Shown: positions 50,676 through 59,583 of the stretch, in pieces | Position numbering within the stretch: position 1 is the stretch's first letter | Layout: every line of letters starts with the position of its first letter | Assembly: GCF_004123195.1 (NCBI RefSeq) | Contig: NZ_SDLI01000007.1 | Coordinates: 124,001 to 188,000 of the forward strand | DNA: 64,000 nt | Reading direction: 5' to 3' | From: Ammoniphilus sp. CFH 90114 | GTDB taxonomy: Bacteria > Bacillota > Bacilli > Aneurinibacillales > RAOX-1 | Notes under the pieces: model-generated | Database searches by the model: none | Told to the model about the DNA's origin: nothing | The model's input: only the letters and a program-made list of their open reading frames with translations | Translations under genes and position numbers: made by a program

Positions 50676-51875
50676 ATGTACACATTAAATCCGCCAACCC
50701 GTATTCTTATGGGACCAGGTCCCAGTGACGTTCACCCGCAGGTGTTGAAGGCTATGGCTACTCCTCTCATTGGTCACTTAGACCCGAAGTTTCTTGAAAT
50801 TATGAATGAAGTAATGGACCTATTACGCGCGACCTTCCAGACGGATAATAAACTGACGGTAGCAATGTCCGGAACAGGGAGCGCTGGAATGGAGACGGTC
50901 TTCGTCAATCTCGTTGAGCCCGGAGATAAGGTCGTTATTGGAGTAAATGGTTTGTTTGGGGAAAGAATGGTGGATGTTGCCGAGCGATGTGGAGCAGAGG
51001 TGATCCGTGTGGAGGCACCTTGGGGCGAAATTATTGAGCCGGACGCCATTGAGAAAGTTTTAAAAGCGAATACCAATATTAAGCTCGTAGCCATTGTGCA
51101 TGCAGAAACCTCAACAGGTGCACTACAACCTCTCGCGGAAATTTCTAGGGTCGTTCATGAGCATGAAGCTTTATTTGTTGTAGATGCCGTTACTTCTCTG
51201 GGAGGAATTGAAGTTGGGATTGATAAGCATCAGGTAGATGCTTGTTACAGCGGTACGCAAAAATGTATCAGTGCCCCTCCAGGACTATCTCCTGTAACCT
51301 TTAGTCCTCGTGCTCTAGCAGTCATGTCGAAACGTAAGTCTAAGGTTCAGAGCTGGTATTTAGACTTGTCGATGATTCAGAATTATTGGGGGAAAGAAAG
51401 ATTTTACCATCACACAGCCCCCATTACCATGAGCTATGCCATACGTGAAGCTCTACGGCTAGTTGTTCAAGAGGAAGGCTTACAGCAGACCTTCAAGAGA
51501 CACTGGACTTTGGGACAGTCCCTTCAGAAGGGACTTGTTGCTATGGGTTTAACCCTTCATGTGAAGGAAGGTCAGCGTTTACCCCAGTTGACCTCGGTGC
51601 TCATTCCAGAGGGTGTGGATGATCTCGCTGTTCGTAAATCATTACTGGAGCAGTTCGGTTTAGAAATCGGGGGTGGTCTTGGTCAACTGAAGGGAAAGGT
51701 TTGGAGGATAGGTCTTATGGGACATTCATGCCAGCCGCGCAATGTTGTACTATTTCTTACAGCACTTGAGCAGTTGCTTACTTTGCAAGGTGCCAAGATA
51801 GAGCGAGGTGCTGCGGTGGCTGCAGCAATGAAGGCTATGGGGCAGGAGGAAGCTTCTATTTTGCCAAAGGTATAA
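50676..51875 (+). CDS. Alanine/serine/ureidoglycine-glyoxylate aminotransferase family protein
   Basis: 399-aa PLP aminotransferase (fold type I, class V): N-terminal ILMGPGPSDVHPQVL, SGTGSAGMET phosphate loop, VVDAVTSLGG with the PLP aspartate, and the Schiff-base lysine in SGTQKCISAPPGLSP. The family includes alanine-glyoxylate aminotransferase and B. subtilis PucG, which acts on ureidoglycine and glyoxylate in purine breakdown. I cannot separate these from sequence alone. Either way it would make glycine from glyoxylate, which matches the glycine theme of the first region, though it is 30 kb away. Confidence 0.83.
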   Translation: MYTLNPPTRILMGPGPSDVHPQVLKAMATPLIGHLDPKFLEIMNEVMDLLRATFQTDNKLTVAMSGTGSAGMETVFVNLVEPGDKVVIGVNGLFGERMVDVAERCGAEVIRVEAPWGEIIEPDAIEKVLKANTNIKLVAIVHAETSTGALQPLAEISRVVHEHEALFVVDAVTSLGGIEVGIDKHQVDACYSGTQKCISAPPGLSPVTFSPRALAVMSKRKSKVQSWYLDLSMIQNYWGKERFYHHTAPITMSYAIREALRLVVQEEGLQQTFKRHWTLGQSLQKGLVAMGLTLHVKEGQRLPQLTSVLIPEGVDDLAVRKSLLEQFGLEIGGGLGQLKGKVWRIGLMGHSCQPRNVVLFLTALEQLLTLQGAKIERGAAVAAAMKAMGQEEASILPKV

Positions 51876-52050
51876 TTTTGCATAAAGAATCTTCCTTTGT
51901 TTAAAGCAATTGAAAGAAATGATGATAAATTTCCAATGCCAGAAACCTAAGAGTAAGGTATTATTAAACTAAAATACTAGGCTTGGGAGAAAAGGTCACT
52001 TCCTTCTAATGATTGTTTTAGACTAGACTAGAAAGGGAAGAGAGCAAAAG

Positions 52051-52818
52051 ATGAGAGGTAAAGTTTACTTAGTAGGAGCCGGTCCAGGGGATCCGAAATT
52101 AATTACAATAAAGGGTATGGAATGCATTCGGGAGGCAGATGTGATTGTCTACGACCGACTTGCTAATCCTGTTCTGCTTGACTACAGAAAAGACGGAGCC
52201 GAGTTGATTTATTGTGGAAAACTGCCGCATCATCATACTTTACGCCAAGAAGCCATTAATCAGCTATTAGTGGAGAAGGCTCTAGAAGGTAAGGTGGTTA
52301 CTCGACTTAAGGGAGGAGACCCTTGTGTTTTCGGTCGAGTGGGAGAGGAAGCTGAGGTCTTGGTGTTCAACCATATTGAATTTGAGATCATTCCGGGAGT
52401 AACTTCTGGGATTGCCGTACCAGCTTATGCTGGTATTCCCGTTACCCATCGCGATTATGGCTCGACCTTTGCTATGGTCACTGGGCAAATGGGAAGGGAT
52501 AAGGAACATTCCGAAGAGAAATGGGAGTCTTTAGCGCGCGGAATGGATACGATAGCGTTCTATATGGGGGTAGCCAATCTTCCACATATCTGCTCTCAAT
52601 TAATGAAATATGGGAGAAGACCAGAAACTCCAGTGGCTGTCATTTCTTGGGGGACAACCCCTCAGCAAACTACCGTTATTGGTACGCTTTGTACGATCGA
52701 GGAGATTGTGGAATTAACTGAAGTTACGAATCCGGCGATTATCCTCGTTGGGGAAGTTGTAAGATTACGAGAAAAAATAAAATGGTTTCAAGAAAACAAA
52801 GAGAGCTTATCTATTTAG
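52051..52818 (+). CDS. cobA: Uroporphyrinogen-III C-methyltransferase
   Basis: 255-aa SAM-dependent methyltransferase giving precorrin-2 for siroheme or cobalamin. Motifs: VYLVGAGPGDPKLIT, VVTRLKGGDPCVFGRVGEEA, IPGVTSGIAVPAYAGIPVTHR, and TIAFYMGVANLP. No fused UroS or CysG dehydrogenase part, so it is the stand-alone SumT form. Single gene with a terminator after it; siroheme for nitrite reductase is a likely use. Confidence 0.92.
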   Translation: MRGKVYLVGAGPGDPKLITIKGMECIREADVIVYDRLANPVLLDYRKDGAELIYCGKLPHHHTLRQEAINQLLVEKALEGKVVTRLKGGDPCVFGRVGEEAEVLVFNHIEFEIIPGVTSGIAVPAYAGIPVTHRDYGSTFAMVTGQMGRDKEHSEEKWESLARGMDTIAFYMGVANLPHICSQLMKYGRRPETPVAVISWGTTPQQTTVIGTLCTIEEIVELTEVTNPAIILVGEVVRLREKIKWFQENKESLSI

Positions 52819-52853
52819 GGGCGGACTCCGAATGAGGTCGTCCCTTTTCCGCT
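52819..52853 (+). terminator. Terminator after cobA
   Basis: GGGGCGG pairs with TCGTCCC around an about 14-nt loop and is followed by TTTT. An ATG at 52832 lies in this hairpin, which argues against it as the start of the next gene. Confidence 0.55.
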
Positions 52854-52873
52854 TAAAGACAGGAGGAGGAGTT

Positions 52874-55800
52874 TTGCGAAGAGGTTGGATTAAATGGGGA
52901 GTTGTTCTTCTTTTTGCTATAAGTATTATTCTACTTCCTTATTTCAGTTGGGTATATAAGGAGAGTCAAGCCTTAGACGTCGTTATCCTAGACAATACCG
53001 TTCCCAATTCCTCTTACAGGGAACATAAAGGACTGATATGGTTATTAAATCATTTTAAATATGTGAGAAGTCAAACTCAGTCTACGTATAGTCTAAAAGA
53101 TCATTATTTTGGTTTTGTTCCAAGCACAGATCATAAATACGAAATTAAAGAGTTAGAGATAACTCCTAATGAGTCTGACTTGATTTACATTGCCGATACG
53201 TATGGGGTGTATGAAGAGGATTACTATGGTCATACCGCCAATAGTCATGGCGTACGTTCAGATAAAATTTATGGAGGATTACGCTCTGATGACTTAGAGA
53301 AAATTAAGGCGGAGATCTACCGGGGAAAAACATTAATTGCCGAGTTCAATACCTTTGGAAGTCCTACAGAAGAAAGCGTGAGACAATCGCTTTATAAGAT
53401 CCTAGGACTTGAATGGTCGGGTTGGATTGGAAGATCCTTTGCGGATCTGACGAGAGGAAAAGAAGTGCCAGCTTGGGCTGTATCCAATTATGAAAAAAAG
53501 TATGGCACTCCATGGAACTATAAGGGATATGGACTTGTTTTCGTCAACGAGCAAGATGACATTATTGTACTAGAGGGAGGCAAGGAGGCGGGAAAAGGAG
53601 GAAGTAGATATTCTTTAACGGAAGAAGGAAAAGCTTTCTTTGGCCCTCTAAGTGATACGCGGTATAACTATTGGTTCGATATCGTTGAAGCAACTCAACC
53701 AAAATCGGTACTGGCTGAGTATCATTTGGATGTAACCGAAGAAGGTAAGAAACTACTGGACCAACATGGAATTCCTGCCGTATTTCCTGCGGTGGTCAAG
53801 AATGCAACAGGAGTATATACTTCTTACTATTTTGCTGGTGACTATGCCGATAGCAATGAGCTTCCCTCCCTTTTCCAATTCGCTGGCTTTGATCGATTGA
53901 TCTCATGGCTCTCCTGGGATTCAAAGGAAAGCTTAGAACCCTTTTTCTGGCGAATTTATTTACCTATGATGGAGAATATCCTAGCTGACACCTTAAAGGA
54001 AAAAGAGAACCGTCCACCTCCGAACATGCCGGATATGCTAACCGAAGATGGAACACAGCTAGTAGCCAGAACCCATGATAGTGATCTACAAATCTATCAA
54101 AACGGCAACTGGGAAACCTTCTTTGCAAAGGGTGTAAACATGGGGATGGCTCTCCCGGGTAAATGGTTTACGGAATTTCCTAAGGACGAAGCGGACTATT
54201 TGCGATGGCTTACCATGATTGGCGAGATGAATAGCAATACGGTTCGTGTCTATACCTTAATGGAACCTGCATTCTATCGAGCCTTGGCGGCATACAATAA
54301 GGTCCACCCTGACGAACCGCTGTGGTTAATGCAAGAGATCTGGCCGGAAGAGCATCCGGAACATCATGACTTCTTAGGAGAAAAGTATAATCGTGCCTTT
54401 CATGAAGAAATTGAGTATGTGATAGATGCTATACATGGAAAGGCGAAGATTCCTGAGCGAAAAGGCCGAGCTTATGGGGAATACACTGTCGATGTTTCTG
54501 CCTACGTAGTGGGTTATCTAGTGGGACGTGAGCTGGAGCCGGAAGAGGTATTAGAAACAGATAAAAGACATCCTGACTTTCAATTTGAAGGAGATTATCT
54601 CTCAGCCAAAGGAGGCAGTCCAACGGAAAACTGGCTGGCCTGGAGCTGTGACTATGTATTGGCTTATGAAGAAAAAACCTACGGCTGGCAGCATCCGGTC
54701 GCGATCGTAAGTTGGCCGACCCTCGATGCCTTGAAGCATGATGCAGAATGGAATGCCGAAGGGGATCCTTCTAAGCTATATAATGATAAGGCCACGGTAG
54801 ATATTCGCAACTTGTCCTTCGGTCCTAAGATGAAGGCAGGCCTCTTCGGCGCCTATCATATTTATCCGAACTATCCAGATTTCATGAACAATGAGCAAAG
54901 TTACGATGATTATCAGGATGAAGAAGGGCGGTTACGCTATGGTGGATATCTGCAGCAATTTATGAAGATCCATCAAGGCTTTCCAGCCGTGGTAGCTGAA
55001 TACGGACTAGCGACAGGAATGGGCAATGCGCATCATAGTCCGGATGGATATCATCATGGTGGTATGTCAGAAGAGCAGCAAGGTTTAGGGGTTGTCCGAA
55101 TGACGAAGGCGATCCACAGGGAAGGGTATGCAGGCGCTCTAATCTTTGAATGGATGGACGAATGGGCAAAGAAAACCTGGATTACCGAGCCTTTTATGAT
55201 ACCTTATGAGAGACATGTCATGTGGCATAATGCCATTGATCCAGAACAGAACTACGGTCTTCTTGCTATGGAACCGAAGAAGCCATCCGTATCGGATTAT
55301 TCCCTGGAGGGAGAAGGTCTCATACGCAAGCTTAAAATGAGCGCGGATGAAGCTTTCCTTCATATCGACTTAACCTTGAGTCGTCCAGTAGATTGGTCCA
55401 AGGATGAACTGTTAATCGGTCTCGACACCTTTGATAAGACAAAGGGTGAATTCCGATATCGCTCTGGACATCCTTTGACATCACCTACGGGATTGGAGTT
55501 TCTCATAGAGCTCAAGAGTGAGCAAGACGCAAAGCTCCTAGTCATACCAAGCTACAATATAGCAGAGGGGAGATTTAGCTCTGGACGAAGCCAAGAGGGT
55601 CGCTTTGAAGAAATGAGGCGCCTCATTAACAAGGGGGGTGTTCGTAAGGACGGAACCACTTATGGTGCGCATTTTGCCGATGGAAGCAGCCTTAAATATG
55701 GTACTTTTGTAGGGAATTACAACCATTGGAATTCTACTGAAGATAGAATCCACCTTCGACTGCCTTGGGGTCGAATCAATGTGACAGACCCGACTTCCTT

Positions 55801-56065
55801 ACAGGTATTAAATGATAGCCGTAATTTGGAAGAACTAGAAGGTGTCCTAGAAAGAGACGAACTACGAACGGAGAAAACGGAAGGAATTCGTGTATCAGCG
55901 GTTTGGTTAGATAAAAATCAGGAAGTGGTAGACTTATTCCCGGGCGGCAGCAAACTTGAGGAGTCACCACCTTACCAATGGAAAGAGTGGAACAAACCTG
56001 TCTATAAGGAAAGGTTAAAAGAAAGCTACCCTTATATTCAAGAGTATTTTAAGTCAATACCATAG
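52874..56065 (+). CDS. Large membrane-anchored glycosidase-like protein
   Basis: 1063 aa from the TTG at 52874, 5 nt after AGGAGGAGG. N-terminal membrane helix (WGVVLLFAISIILLPYF), then a 350-residue domain with alpha/beta look, then a TIM-barrel-like region from about 430 (FFAKGVNMGMALPGKWF, NSNTVRVYTLMEPAFYRAL, VAEYGLATGMG, EWMDEWAKKTW), where the paired acidic residues resemble glycoside hydrolase catalytic residues, and a C-terminal beta domain. The active part should be outside the cell. No exact family is recognised; polysaccharide processing is the best guess. Confidence 0.65.
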   Translation: MRRGWIKWGVVLLFAISIILLPYFSWVYKESQALDVVILDNTVPNSSYREHKGLIWLLNHFKYVRSQTQSTYSLKDHYFGFVPSTDHKYEIKELEITPNESDLIYIADTYGVYEEDYYGHTANSHGVRSDKIYGGLRSDDLEKIKAEIYRGKTLIAEFNTFGSPTEESVRQSLYKILGLEWSGWIGRSFADLTRGKEVPAWAVSNYEKKYGTPWNYKGYGLVFVNEQDDIIVLEGGKEAGKGGSRYSLTEEGKAFFGPLSDTRYNYWFDIVEATQPKSVLAEYHLDVTEEGKKLLDQHGIPAVFPAVVKNATGVYTSYYFAGDYADSNELPSLFQFAGFDRLISWLSWDSKESLEPFFWRIYLPMMENILADTLKEKENRPPPNMPDMLTEDGTQLVARTHDSDLQIYQNGNWETFFAKGVNMGMALPGKWFTEFPKDEADYLRWLTMIGEMNSNTVRVYTLMEPAFYRALAAYNKVHPDEPLWLMQEIWPEEHPEHHDFLGEKYNRAFHEEIEYVIDAIHGKAKIPERKGRAYGEYTVDVSAYVVGYLVGRELEPEEVLETDKRHPDFQFEGDYLSAKGGSPTENWLAWSCDYVLAYEEKTYGWQHPVAIVSWPTLDALKHDAEWNAEGDPSKLYNDKATVDIRNLSFGPKMKAGLFGAYHIYPNYPDFMNNEQSYDDYQDEEGRLRYGGYLQQFMKIHQGFPAVVAEYGLATGMGNAHHSPDGYHHGGMSEEQQGLGVVRMTKAIHREGYAGALIFEWMDEWAKKTWITEPFMIPYERHVMWHNAIDPEQNYGLLAMEPKKPSVSDYSLEGEGLIRKLKMSADEAFLHIDLTLSRPVDWSKDELLIGLDTFDKTKGEFRYRSGHPLTSPTGLEFLIELKSEQDAKLLVIPSYNIAEGRFSSGRSQEGRFEEMRRLINKGGVRKDGTTYGAHFADGSSLKYGTFVGNYNHWNSTEDRIHLRLPWGRINVTDPTSLQVLNDSRNLEELEGVLERDELRTEKTEGIRVSAVWLDKNQEVVDLFPGGSKLEESPPYQWKEWNKPVYKERLKESYPYIQEYFKSIP

Positions 56066-56075
56066 AAGGAAGAAT

Positions 56076-56118
56076 AGAGTCATGGCGAGAGGTTGCTCCG
56101 TTATGGCTCTTTTTTTTG
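56076..56118 (+). terminator. Terminator after the glycosidase-like gene
   Basis: AGAGTCATGGCG / CGTTATGGCTCT (56076-56087, 56099-56110, three wobble pairs) and an eight-T run. Confidence 0.82.
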
Positions 56119-56233
56119 TATATAGATTGTATAATTCAATTGGAATTATCGTAATAGATACACAATGATATTCTTTTTGGTATAATATGTTACAGAGTTT
56201 GAAAAAGAAGTTTACTAGAGGGGTGAAGGGAAC

Positions 56234-56626
56234 ATGATGATCAAATTGGAGCATGTGGCACTGATTGTAAAAGATATGGATGCATCAATTAACTATTACT
56301 GCCAAATGTTCGGTTACGAATTAAGAACGAGAGGGGAAAACCAAGTTAGAGAGATGGCTTTTCTTTTCCACAAGAATCAGCCTGGTGTGGAATTAGAACT
56401 CATTCGTGACCTTGACCCAACGAAGCATAACTATTCCGAGAAGGGTATTGTTAATCATTTAGCCTTTACGGTAGAGAACATGGAAGAAGCCATTTCACAT
56501 TATCAGGACAAGGGAATACAGTTCCTTACGGATCAACCCAACACGGCGATAGATGGAGCTAAGACCATTTTCTTCTATGGTCCTAATCAAGAGCTTTTAC
56601 AGTTTGTTCAACCAAGTAAAAAGTAA
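56234..56626 (+). CDS. VOC/glyoxalase-family protein
   Basis: 130-aa protein of the vicinal-oxygen-chelate fold, two beta-alpha-beta-beta-beta halves: KLEHVALIVKDMDASINYYCQ, GVELELIRD, VNHLAFTVENMEEAISHY and GPNQELLQFVQP. Metal ligands are probably His7, Glu in ELELI, His in VNHLAF and Glu in QELLQF, as in glyoxalase I. The substrate is uncertain. Confidence 0.85.
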   Translation: MMIKLEHVALIVKDMDASINYYCQMFGYELRTRGENQVREMAFLFHKNQPGVELELIRDLDPTKHNYSEKGIVNHLAFTVENMEEAISHYQDKGIQFLTDQPNTAIDGAKTIFFYGPNQELLQFVQPSKK

Positions 56627-56713
56627 CCATTTGCATGCACTGTAGATAGAGGGTGATCCCCATCAACGGTGGTATGGTGAAATCTATATAAAAAAAGACA
56701 GAGGGTGGCACAT

Positions 56714-57343
56714 ATGAATTCAATTCGAAATATCTACTGTGTGGGACGAAACTACGCCTTACACGCTAAAGAATTAAACAATGAAGTACCTACTTCTCCC
56801 TTCTTATTCTCCAAGCCAACACATGCAGTAGTGAAAGCTGATGGACAAACCATCACGCTACCAGGAGATAGAGGCGGCGTGCATTATGAGGTGGAATTAG
56901 TAATTCATATTGCACGTGATTACGAAGCTGGGATGAAGGTTGATGATTTAGTAGACTCCATGGCCATAGGGTTAGATTTGACCTTAAGAGACGTTCAGGG
57001 TGAATTGAAGAAGAAAGGATACCCATGGTTATTGGCGAAGGGCTTCCCGAACTCTGCCGTGGTTACCGAGTTTGTACCTTTCCCTGGTGTTGAGGCTTGT
57101 AAGGCAAAGAATTTCATGCTCCTTAAGAATGGAGAACAAGTACAGTGCGGTAATATTGAGAACATGTTGTTTGACATGCAAGCCTTAGTTGAATTTTCGG
57201 CAAAACATTTTGGGTTAGGAAAAGGAGATTTGATCTTTACTGGGACACCAGAAGGAGTAGGGCCACTGGCTGACGGTGATCAATTGTCACTCGTATGGGG
57301 CGAAGAGGTTCTTGGGAAGTGTGACATTAGTATCAAAGGATAA
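56714..57343 (+). CDS. Fumarylacetoacetate-hydrolase-family protein
   Basis: 209 aa from the ATG at 56714, 6 nt after AGAGGGTGG. Motifs: YCVGRNYALHAKELNNEVP, FLFSKPTHAV, HYEVELVIHI with metal-binding Glu residues, GLDLTLRDVQ, and IFTGTPEGVGPL. Bacterial relatives (YcgM type) are acylpyruvate hydrolases or oxaloacetate decarboxylases. Exact substrate unknown. Confidence 0.87.
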   Translation: MNSIRNIYCVGRNYALHAKELNNEVPTSPFLFSKPTHAVVKADGQTITLPGDRGGVHYEVELVIHIARDYEAGMKVDDLVDSMAIGLDLTLRDVQGELKKKGYPWLLAKGFPNSAVVTEFVPFPGVEACKAKNFMLLKNGEQVQCGNIENMLFDMQALVEFSAKHFGLGKGDLIFTGTPEGVGPLADGDQLSLVWGEEVLGKCDISIKG

Positions 57344-57385
57344 AAATAAGCTTTCCCCTTCAAACAAGGGGAAAGCCTATTTTTA
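57344..57385. terminator. Bidirectional terminator
   Basis: AAATAAGCTTTCCCC and GGGGAAAGCCTATTT flank TTCAAACAA; serves the converging FAH and carbonic anhydrase genes. Confidence 0.85.
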
Positions 57386-57955
57386 TTTCTGAGTATGCGA
57401 ATACCCATTAACGACCCAATCTAGCTTTCCGGTTTCAGGATGAATGATTAATCCATGTACAGGAATGCTCTTCGATAGCAAGGGGTGATTTTGGATCATT
57501 TTTACACTATTAATTACAGCTTCTATTACATTTTCGAATCCCGTAAGCCATTTCCCTAAATCCACGCCCGCGTGATTTAAAATGTTAATATGCTCTTGTG
57601 AAATTCCGTAGTCTTTTATTTTGTCTAGCATGGACGATGAGTGAAGTCCCGTCATGCCGCAGTCATGATGACCAATGACACAAATTTCTTCAGCATTCAG
57701 TTCATAGATGGCCACCAGAATACTGCGCATGATACTTCCAAAGGGATGGGAGACAATGGCTCCAGCATTTTTAATAATCTTGACGTCACCATTTTTTAAG
57801 CCCATGGCTTGTGGAAGCAACTCAATAAGACGAGTATCCATACAAGTCAGGATGACCATCTTTCTGTCTGGAAATTTTGTAGTGCGGTATTTTTCAAATT
57901 CTTTATTTTGTACAAAAGTATGATTGAAGTCGATAATATCATAAAGCTTTGACAT
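57383..57955 (-). CDS. Beta-class carbonic anhydrase
   Basis: 190-aa zinc enzyme interconverting CO2 and bicarbonate. Zinc ligands are visible: Cys and the Asp/Arg dyad in LTCMDTRL, then His and Cys in VIGHHDCGM. The short form resembles Bacillus YtiB. Close to an SbtA-like bicarbonate transporter, and formate oxidation in this organism would release CO2. Confidence 0.9.
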   Translation of the reverse strand: MSKLYDIIDFNHTFVQNKEFEKYRTTKFPDRKMVILTCMDTRLIELLPQAMGLKNGDVKIIKNAGAIVSHPFGSIMRSILVAIYELNAEEICVIGHHDCGMTGLHSSSMLDKIKDYGISQEHINILNHAGVDLGKWLTGFENVIEAVINSVKMIQNHPLLSKSIPVHGLIIHPETGKLDWVVNGYSHTQK

Positions 57956-58107
57956 ATTTTGGTTTTCTCCCTTTTTCTTTTATGTATAAATAAATTCTAA
58001 TCTTTTGAGAAGTAGTGGTTTCTCTTTACTGCAGGGGACGTTTGTGATTTCTAGCATTTAATTGCAAGGAATGTTACTATAAATTAAAGGCTAGTCAATG
58101 GAGTGAT

Positions 58108-58485
58108 ATGAAAGTGAGAGGTCAATGGAATCTTATCTTAGGTCTATTCTTTGCCTTATTGGTTGCTGTATTTGCTGTGGCCAATGTTTCATCTGTTACC
58201 GTTCACTATTTATTAGGGGTAAGTGAAATTCCGTTAATCATTGTCATTGTTGGGTCAGCATTGCTTGGCGGCTTAGTTGTCGGGATGTTAGGGATATTTA
58301 GACAATATAAGCTTCAATGGCAACTTAAAAAGTTAGAAAAAGAGTTAACCCAAACGAAATCTCAACTTTCTCAATACCAAGAAAAGGATTTATCCCCTAT
58401 TAGTATAACGGAATCAACTGAACAAAAGGAAGACCAACTTGCTGAGTCCACACGTTCAGAGGAAACAGAAAAAAAGACGCCTTAA
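58108..58485 (+). CDS. LapA-domain membrane protein
   Basis: 125 aa with two membrane segments (LILGLFFALLVAVFAVANV and PLIIVIVGSALLGGLVVGML) and a C-terminal coiled coil and acidic tail. This is the layout of the LapA/YciS-like family (DUF1049), whose members take part in envelope assembly. Function unclear. The terminator overlaps its stop. Confidence 0.8.
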   Translation: MKVRGQWNLILGLFFALLVAVFAVANVSSVTVHYLLGVSEIPLIIVIVGSALLGGLVVGMLGIFRQYKLQWQLKKLEKELTQTKSQLSQYQEKDLSPISITESTEQKEDQLAESTRSEETEKKTP

Positions 58486-58499
58486 GCGTCTTTTTTCTT
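58471..58499 (+). terminator. Terminator after the LapA-like gene
   Basis: AAAAGACGC-CTTAA-GCGTCTTTT followed by further T. Confidence 0.85.
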
Positions 58500-58506
58500 T
58501 TATATG

Positions 58507-59484
58507 CTATGAAGCAATGGTATTAGCCAACCAAAAATATAACGGAATCCCTACAATGAGGTTAAAGGGAAGGGTTAGACCTAAGGCAGAGCCAATGTAT
58601 AAACCCGAGTTGGCATGAGGGATGGCTTGCTCAACAGCGGCAGGAGCGGCAATGTACGATGCACTCGCAGCTAGCGTAGCAAGCATGGTTACTCCTCCGA
58701 TTGACATCCCAATGAATGTTCCGAGCATGACACCTAATACTCCCCCGATAAGAGGAAGAATAAAGGCGAAGGAAAAAGAAACAAGATTAATATTTTTAAG
58801 CTCTCGAATCTTTTGTGTGGCAATCATCCCCATGTGCAAGAGGAATATGCAAAGTACACCGTAAAATAAGTCTCCAAACAAAGGCTTGATCTTGGCAATT
58901 CCATCCTCATGAGCGATTAATCCTATAACCATCCCCCCTAACAGAAGAAATATGCTCTTTCCGAAAAACGCTTCTTTAAAGACATGACTTAATCCTTCAT
59001 TACGTTGTTTATTTTTAGATAACATACGATTGATCACGATGGCTGTAACAATGGCCGGTCCTTCCATAATGACTAAGATGGCGGCAATATAGCTTTCGTA
59101 GGGCATATTAATTTTATCAAGAAAGCTAAGAGCAGCAACAAAGGTAACGGCACTTACTGAACCATAATGCGCAGCTATCGCTGTTGAATCATCAAGGGAA
59201 AAACGGTAGACATATCGAAGAAGTAAAAAGGTAATCCCAAGCATAAAAAAGCTGAGAATAAGGGCGGCTAAAACGGCAGGCAGCATGGAGAGAAAGGGGA
59301 CATGGGATAATTCCACTCCACCTTTAATTCCGATGGTAAATAAAATAATCATCGTATAGCCGGTGTAGAAAGCTGAGGGAACCTGTAAGTCAGAATTTAC
59401 GAGTACAGCAATAATCCCTAAGATAAAGAATAAAATCATAGGAGAAAGAAGATTGGCATAAGCAATGTCGATGATCTGCTCCAA
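58507..59484 (-). CDS. SbtA-type sodium-dependent bicarbonate transporter family protein
   Basis: 325 aa, about ten membrane helices. The SbtA/DUF897 signature is present: AHYGSVSAVTFVAAL, GIKGGVELS in the first half and a repeated ASASYIAAPAAVEQAIP in the second, both broken-helix ion sites. TTG start with AAAGGAGGAA. Cyanobacterial SbtA imports bicarbonate; no SbtB partner is seen here. Close to carbonic anhydrase, so inorganic-carbon supply is the likely role. Confidence 0.85.
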   Translation of the reverse strand: MEQIIDIAYANLLSPMILFFILGIIAVLVNSDLQVPSAFYTGYTMIILFTIGIKGGVELSHVPFLSMLPAVLAALILSFFMLGITFLLLRYVYRFSLDDSTAIAAHYGSVSAVTFVAALSFLDKINMPYESYIAAILVIMEGPAIVTAIVINRMLSKNKQRNEGLSHVFKEAFFGKSIFLLLGGMVIGLIAHEDGIAKIKPLFGDLFYGVLCIFLLHMGMIATQKIRELKNINLVSFSFAFILPLIGGVLGVMLGTFIGMSIGGVTMLATLAASASYIAAPAAVEQAIPHANSGLYIGSALGLTLPFNLIVGIPLYFWLANTIAS

Positions 59485-59540
59485 GAATATTCCTCCTTTG
59501 CCAACGAGTATCCATTCACCATAGTCTACCCCAAATATAG

Positions 59541-59576
59541 AAAAAGGAAAACTGGGTAACCCAGCTTTCCTTTTTA
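59541..59576. terminator. Bidirectional terminator
   Basis: AAAAAGGAAAACTGGG / CCCAGCTTTCCTTTTT with a 3-nt loop, just past the stop of the symporter gene; T-runs on both strands. Confidence 0.88.
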
Positions 59577-59583
59577 TGTGATC

